Assembly (NCBI GenBank): GCA_017554305.1
Contig: JAFZIN010000007.1
Location: 124,001-188,000 of the forward strand
Source of the DNA: Bacteroidales bacterium
GTDB lineage: Bacteria; Bacteroidota; Bacteroidia; Bacteroidales; UBA932
Length of the DNA stretch: 64,000 bases
Reading direction: 5' to 3'
The position numbers and the translations under genes were made by a program. The notes below the pieces were generated by a model that saw only the letters and a program-made list of their open reading frames with translations, was not told the origin of the DNA and made no database searches. Position 1 is the stretch's first letter. Each line of letters begins with the position of its first letter. Below, piece by piece: positions 60,432-64,000 of the stretch.

Positions 60432-61406
60432 TTACAAATTTGCTTTATACCATTCGATTGCTTCTGCAAGTCCCTTTGCAAAGTCATACTGGGGATCGTA
60501 ACCCAACAAACGTTTTGCCTTGCTAATGTCTGCATTGGAGTGCTTAATGTCGCCAGCACGGTCAGGGCCAAAGTGAGGCTCAATGTTTTTACCCAAAGCC
60601 TTAGTCAATTCGTAATAAATATCAATCAGATATTCACGACCACCGTATGCCACATTGAAAGATTCACCACTTGCTTCATCAGGGGCCAAGCAGGCTTTAA
60701 GATTGGCTTCAATAACATTTTCTACATACGTAAAGTCACGGCTCTGTTTGCCATCACCATTGATTGTGGGCTGCTCATCGTTCAAGAGTTGCTTTATAAA
60801 CTTGGGAATCACAGCAGCATAAACCCCATGAGGATCTTGACGACGGCCAAAAACATTAAAGTAACGTAGACCAATAGTCTTTAATCCGTAGTGCCTGCTG
60901 TACTGCTTTGCCCACTCTTCATCACAACGCTTGGTAAGAGCATAAGGACTGAGTAGGTTGCCTTCTACACCTTCCTGCTTAGGCAGGTGTGCCTCATCAC
61001 CATAAACGGAGCTGGAAGAAGCATAAACGAACGTCTTCACTCCTTTCTGGCGTGCTGCCTCCATCATATTCAGCGTACCCTGGATATTGTTAGCACAGTA
61101 GAAAAGAGGCATCTCTATGCTGCGAGGTACACTACCCCATGCTGCTTCATTGAGAACATAATCTACGCCTTCACAAGCTTTCATACAAGTATCAAGGTCT
61201 TTGATGTCTCCTTTTATGAACTCGTAATTGGGATTATCTTTGAACAAATCCACGTTGGCTTGTTTGCCGGTGCTCAGGTCATCAAGGCAACGGACCTTGT
61301 AACCCATATTCAAGATTGCCTCACACAGGTTGGAGCCGATGAAGCCGGCTCCACCGGTCACTAAGAACAGACTGTCCTTTTGAAATAATAATTCTGTATA
61401 TAACAT
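60432..61406 (-). CDS. SDR-family UDP-HexNAc(A) C4 epimerase (TviC/WbpP-like)
   Basis: 324 residues. VTGGAGFIGSNLCEAIL (NAD), ASSSSVYGDEAHLPKQEG, SPYALTKRCDEEWAKQY with Y-x3-K, and SRDFTYVENVIEANLKA. The WbpP/TviC type with an NAD-tight site epimerises UDP-GlcNAc or UDP-GlcNAcA. It is the most upstream polysaccharide gene, after the 181-nt structured region, so the operon may begin here. Confidence 0.85.
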   Translation of the reverse strand: MLYTELLFQKDSLFLVTGGAGFIGSNLCEAILNMGYKVRCLDDLSTGKQANVDLFKDNPNYEFIKGDIKDLDTCMKACEGVDYVLNEAAWGSVPRSIEMPLFYCANNIQGTLNMMEAARQKGVKTFVYASSSSVYGDEAHLPKQEGVEGNLLSPYALTKRCDEEWAKQYSRHYGLKTIGLRYFNVFGRRQDPHGVYAAVIPKFIKQLLNDEQPTINGDGKQSRDFTYVENVIEANLKACLAPDEASGESFNVAYGGREYLIDIYYELTKALGKNIEPHFGPDRAGDIKHSNADISKAKRLLGYDPQYDFAKGLAEAIEWYKANL

Positions 61407-61587
61407 CGTCTTTTGATTAATTACTATTTAACTATATTTTCTTACTAGCAAGAAATTGAACCATAATTAGAGAGACCAACGAGTTCCCACCCTTATGGTT
61501 GGGGCATACAGGTCGAATGGATGACCGGAACTAGTCCCATCGCGGCTCCTCCTGCGCGTAAGAGCGGAAGCCACTTAATCTTATTAA
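61407..61587. other. 181-nt structured intergenic region before the polysaccharide operon
   Basis: No protein-coding frame of note. Several short inverted repeats: CCAAC/GTTGG around the TTCCCACCCTTATG loop, GGTC/GACC around GAATGGAT, and GGCT...AGCC on the minus strand around GCTCCTCC. G+C is well above that of its flanks. I do not recognise a riboswitch or known leader. It lies between the upstream membrane operon and the first polysaccharide gene, so a 5' leader or antitermination target is possible. Confidence 0.4.
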
Positions 61588-62664
61588 CTATTCATTTGCG
61601 ACCTGCCTTAAAGCCTCCATACTGTTCTGATTAAACTTCTCAACTGCTTGCGCATCCATGCCATTAAGGTAATCAGATATAGTATTGCTCATTTGAGCAT
61701 TATCACCCTCTACACCAAAGAAGTCAGATACTTTTTGTACTAACTCTGTAAAGGTTTCGCTTACTCCGTGCATCACATTATCATAAGCAATATCCCCTCC
61801 ACTGCACGATGTCAAAATAGCCATCATTAATACAGCTATTAGCATCGTAGACTTGAAATCAATTCTGCCCGGGCTGTTAAGGTTCATTGTCAGATTGATG
61901 TCTCTGACATCTATTTGAAGGTCGTATTGTTCAGAAATAAGTTGAAGAGTTCGCAGTAGGGTCTGACCAAGTCCAAAAAACTTGTCTGCGGGGATTTGCT
62001 CACTATTGAAAGTTATAACATAATGACATACGCCATCCATCATAAAACAACTACCAAAGTTGCGTTCCAATGACTCCGAATACTTAGAGATATTCGTCAT
62101 TGCCTGATGATTGCCAATAGCTCTATAAAGTCCAGGTTCAAGGCGATTCTTTGAAATTTGATTTATCCACCTAACTCTTCTAGCAATTGGATATTGATTG
62201 TTTAACCGCTCGTCAATCAACATTTCATCTCCATCAACGACCCCAATACTAATATTAGAGGAGTCACTAGAGGGGATTAATACAATGTCTCCAGACCGCA
62301 TTTTAAGACAAAAAGAATACAATTGAGAAGCTCTTTTGCTTAGTGTAGAAGGTTCGCGAATTTCCTGCAAATCTTCCATTTCTGCAATATTGGGATTGTT
62401 AATCAATCCTAGAAAATGGGCTTTAATATGGTTGATATACTCCATCTCGGGCATATTCATGTTCTCCATTTGGGATACGAAAGCCGTACTCACGTATGGC
62501 ATACGTAGAGCTACTATTCCATGCTGTAGAAATGGGTCATAGTTCTTACCGCGATCTGTTCGTACCATCCAATAGTCGCGGCGTGGGGTCAAATCCACTT
62601 CATTAACAATCCTGTCAAGGAGTTGACGGATATCATCTCTATTTCCTCTCATATGGTCTCTCAA
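61588..62664 (-). CDS. Mrr-N-like domain protein with a C-terminal membrane segment
   Basis: 358 residues. YWMVRTDRGKNYDPFLQHGIVAL, then QLYSFCLKMRSGDIVLIPSSD, ISIGVVDGD and ARRVRWINQISKNRLEPGLY are the motifs of the N-terminal sensor-like domain found in Mrr-type and related restriction proteins. A hydrophobic segment (STMLIAVLMMAILTSCSGG) near residue 280 anchors it. The C-terminal tail is helical. The start overlaps the upstream gene by 26 nt. No nuclease motif is visible in this protein. Confidence 0.5.
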   Translation of the reverse strand: MRDHMRGNRDDIRQLLDRIVNEVDLTPRRDYWMVRTDRGKNYDPFLQHGIVALRMPYVSTAFVSQMENMNMPEMEYINHIKAHFLGLINNPNIAEMEDLQEIREPSTLSKRASQLYSFCLKMRSGDIVLIPSSDSSNISIGVVDGDEMLIDERLNNQYPIARRVRWINQISKNRLEPGLYRAIGNHQAMTNISKYSESLERNFGSCFMMDGVCHYVITFNSEQIPADKFFGLGQTLLRTLQLISEQYDLQIDVRDINLTMNLNSPGRIDFKSTMLIAVLMMAILTSCSGGDIAYDNVMHGVSETFTELVQKVSDFFGVEGDNAQMSNTISDYLNGMDAQAVEKFNQNSMEALRQVANE

Positions 62665-63424
62665 CTATATAATGATATGTATTCTTCTCTTGTTTATTTA
62701 CATAGCCCAACTGCAATTCGACCTTGTCGCTATTGAAAAAGTTGGGAAGCACAAAAGCATTGATGCCACTCTGAGGTACATACGACTGCTCATAAAGCAC
62801 TGTATCCTTGTCTGTCTGAACTATACGCACTAACAATATGTTGTTATTGCGGAATGTGGAAATCTCATCTATCGTGAGGCCGGCACTTATATAAGCCCCA
62901 TTTAGACCTTCCGGTTTTATAGAGCGGAGTTCGTCGGCAGAGTTCAAATAAATTGAAGGTGTAAAATGTTCAAAGCTTTTACAATTTACATTCTGCGCTC
63001 TAAATAACTGGGCTTCAAGAAAACGATCCATCTGATTAATTAAAGAATCAGTAGACCCAGAACGTCCCAACATCTTTGTAATCATTGAATTCTTTCCCTT
63101 TAGTAATTCCAAACGGCTCTTCTGCTGATTCAGTTCATAAATAACAGAATCTGGGCGGTTGCAATTTGCCAGTCGTTCATCCACTGTTTTGTTATAGTCA
63201 ACCATCGAGACTAGTGTATGCAGAGAATCTCTGACTTGATAACGCTGAATGGAAAACAAAACATAATAAACCAATAGCAGACCAACTATCACGTAAACTG
63301 TTTTACGAGAAAAGAGAGCCTTCGGTTGCAACTTCTTTCCTAAAAGAACCAGCACAAAATAGCATATTACAATTGCTAGAGCAATGTAACGCAAACTAAA
63401 TATGTATGACTGAATATCACCCAT
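62639..63424 (-). CDS. Two-TM protein with a coiled-coil extracytoplasmic domain
   Basis: 261 residues. Two N-terminal membrane segments (YIALAIVICYFVLVLLGK and TVYVIVGLLLVYYVLFSIQ), then a coiled coil (YELNQQKSRLELLKGKNSMI) and a beta-rich domain (SAGLTIDEISTFRNNNILLV, YVNKQEKNTYHYI). No family recognised. Overlaps its neighbours by 8 and 26 nt, implying a stable complex. Confidence 0.55.
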   Translation of the reverse strand: MGDIQSYIFSLRYIALAIVICYFVLVLLGKKLQPKALFSRKTVYVIVGLLLVYYVLFSIQRYQVRDSLHTLVSMVDYNKTVDERLANCNRPDSVIYELNQQKSRLELLKGKNSMITKMLGRSGSTDSLINQMDRFLEAQLFRAQNVNCKSFEHFTPSIYLNSADELRSIKPEGLNGAYISAGLTIDEISTFRNNNILLVRIVQTDKDTVLYEQSYVPQSGINAFVLPNFFNSDKVELQLGYVNKQEKNTYHYIVERPYERK

Positions 63425-63704
63425 TATTTTTATTCAGTTTGTTTAAGATTGTGCTTATTCCCATATTCCAAGCAGCCCCAGAAGTGATTTGTGCCATAGC
63501 ATCCTGAGGATGAACAAAGAAAAGGATAAGAACCAGACCTAACAAGGGCATTATGCACTCTTCAAGTTTGGTCAATGCGCTTTCCGACCAAGAAAGGTGC
63601 CTTTTCACAAAATCCATAAAAGGCGCTGACACCTCCTTGTTCTTGATGTATATCTGCGCTATTATTGTTCCTAACAATATGAATATTACGTCCCAGAATG
63701 TCAT
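63417..63704 (-). CDS. 95-aa membrane protein
   Basis: Two hydrophobic segments (FWDVIFILLGTIIAQIYI and MPLLGLVLILFFVHPQDAM) joined by a short helical loop (VKRHLSWSESALTKLEECI). No family recognised. Overlaps the next gene by 8 nt and lies 2 nt from the previous one. Confidence 0.55.
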   Translation of the reverse strand: MTFWDVIFILLGTIIAQIYIKNKEVSAPFMDFVKRHLSWSESALTKLEECIMPLLGLVLILFFVHPQDAMAQITSGAAWNMGISTILNKLNKNNG

Positions 63705-63706
63705 AA

Positions 63707-64000
63707 CTAAAACGTTATCGGATTTTGTAGACCAAGGTCACTAACCATCTGAAGGTACTGATCTTTGTGCAAATCTCCGCCTCTTAAAGCGGAGGCAAAC
63801 CAGTTGCCTAATGCATAAGGGAATGCCTTATTTTCAGCAACGCGACTACAATACACCTCAACCCACCGTTTATCTACGCCCATCAATGTTATCAATGAAA
63901 CATAAAACGACATACTCTGATTCATCTCTTTATAGTTGCGGGAGATAAAATCATCGTTATAGTATTCATCAAAGAATGCTTCCACAAAACCATTGGCCTT
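63707..64000 (-). CDS. Partial protein at the window edge
   Basis: The frame is open to base 64000 (KANGF before the GTG-MEAFF start at 63985), so the 5' end is outside the window. The visible part is helical, with MDKxxV-like WVEVYCSRVAENKAFPYALG and a final LGLQNPITF. No family recognised. First visible gene of a four-gene overlapping operon. Confidence 0.45.
   Translation of the reverse strand, partial: KANGFVEAFFDEYYNDDFISRNYKEMNQSMSFYVSLITLMGVDKRWVEVYCSRVAENKAFPYALGNWFASALRGGDLHKDQYLQMVSDLGLQNPITF

Noticed and set aside
61407-61587. A tRNA or cobalamin riboswitch in the leader region
   Set aside because: No complete acceptor stem with a T-loop, and no conserved B12-box sequence was found.

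Overview
The window looks like a chromosomal segment of a member of the Bacteroidota, most likely order Bacteroidales. The evidence is the recurring promoter element TAnnTTTG with an upstream TTG/TTTG box about 20 nt away, the protein families present (Mfa-like lipoproteins, Bro-N proteins, HigA-ImmA fusions, SatD/DUF3307, Bacteroides-type capsule genes) and the small peptide genes placed just before lipoproteins. I cannot name a genus from the sequence alone. No rRNA, tRNA or CRISPR array was seen.

Region 1 (1-8.5 kb): two related phytase-like secreted proteins, one cut by the window edge and one a lipoprotein fused to a fimbrillin-like domain, lie either side of a Bro-N protein. A papain-like peptidase, a divergent pair of uncharacterised proteins that share a module, and a HigB/HigA-ImmA toxin-antitoxin operon follow.

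Region 2 (8.7-12.5 kb): four genes are read from two divergent promoter pairs: a coiled-coil protein, two metallophosphoesterases and an Rnl2-type RNA ligase. Each of the four promoters has its -33 box inside a 27-bp palindrome. The two palindromes of each pair are exactly 72 bp apart in both intergenic regions. This looks like a small, previously unexplained co-regulated nucleic-acid-processing regulon and is the most striking signal in the window.

Region 3 (12.5-17.2 kb): a GNAT acetyltransferase with a 52-aa partner, two transporters and a Fic protein.

Region 4 (17.3-34.5 kb): an accessory, defence-like island. It holds SatD/DUF3307, a zinc-finger protein, RloA/RloB, a membrane protein, a possible HEPN protein, a TIGR04255 three-gene module, a PIN-like protein, a TIR protein, a RES-like protein, a DGQHR protein with a membrane partner and an ART-like protein. 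Modules are punctuated by at least six copies of a roughly 60-100 nt intergenic repeat. Several copies sit just upstream, in the minus direction, of terminator hairpins. Broken polysaccharide genes (ManC C-terminus, WbuC end, nucleotidyltransferase C-terminus) lie among the modules. An intact wecB sits inside the island, which suggests that cassettes have inserted into the downstream end of the polysaccharide locus.

Region 5 (35-61.4 kb): a large surface-polysaccharide operon, all on the minus strand. Gene content predicts a HexNAc-uronic acid branch (TviB/TviC-like), a 3-amino-3,6-dideoxyhexose with an unusual acyl group (RmlA, two FdtA-like isomerases, FdtB, acyltransferase, MaoC hydratase), Wzx and Wzy, a complete 2-aminoethylphosphonate pathway with a cytidylyltransferase and LicD, a PglC/D/E-like initiation module, and UDP-L-FucNAc synthesis (FnlA/B/C) with WbuB- and WbuC-like proteins.

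Region 6 (61.6-64 kb): an overlapping membrane-protein operon whose last gene carries an Mrr-N-like domain. It is cut by the window edge and is a candidate uncharacterised system.
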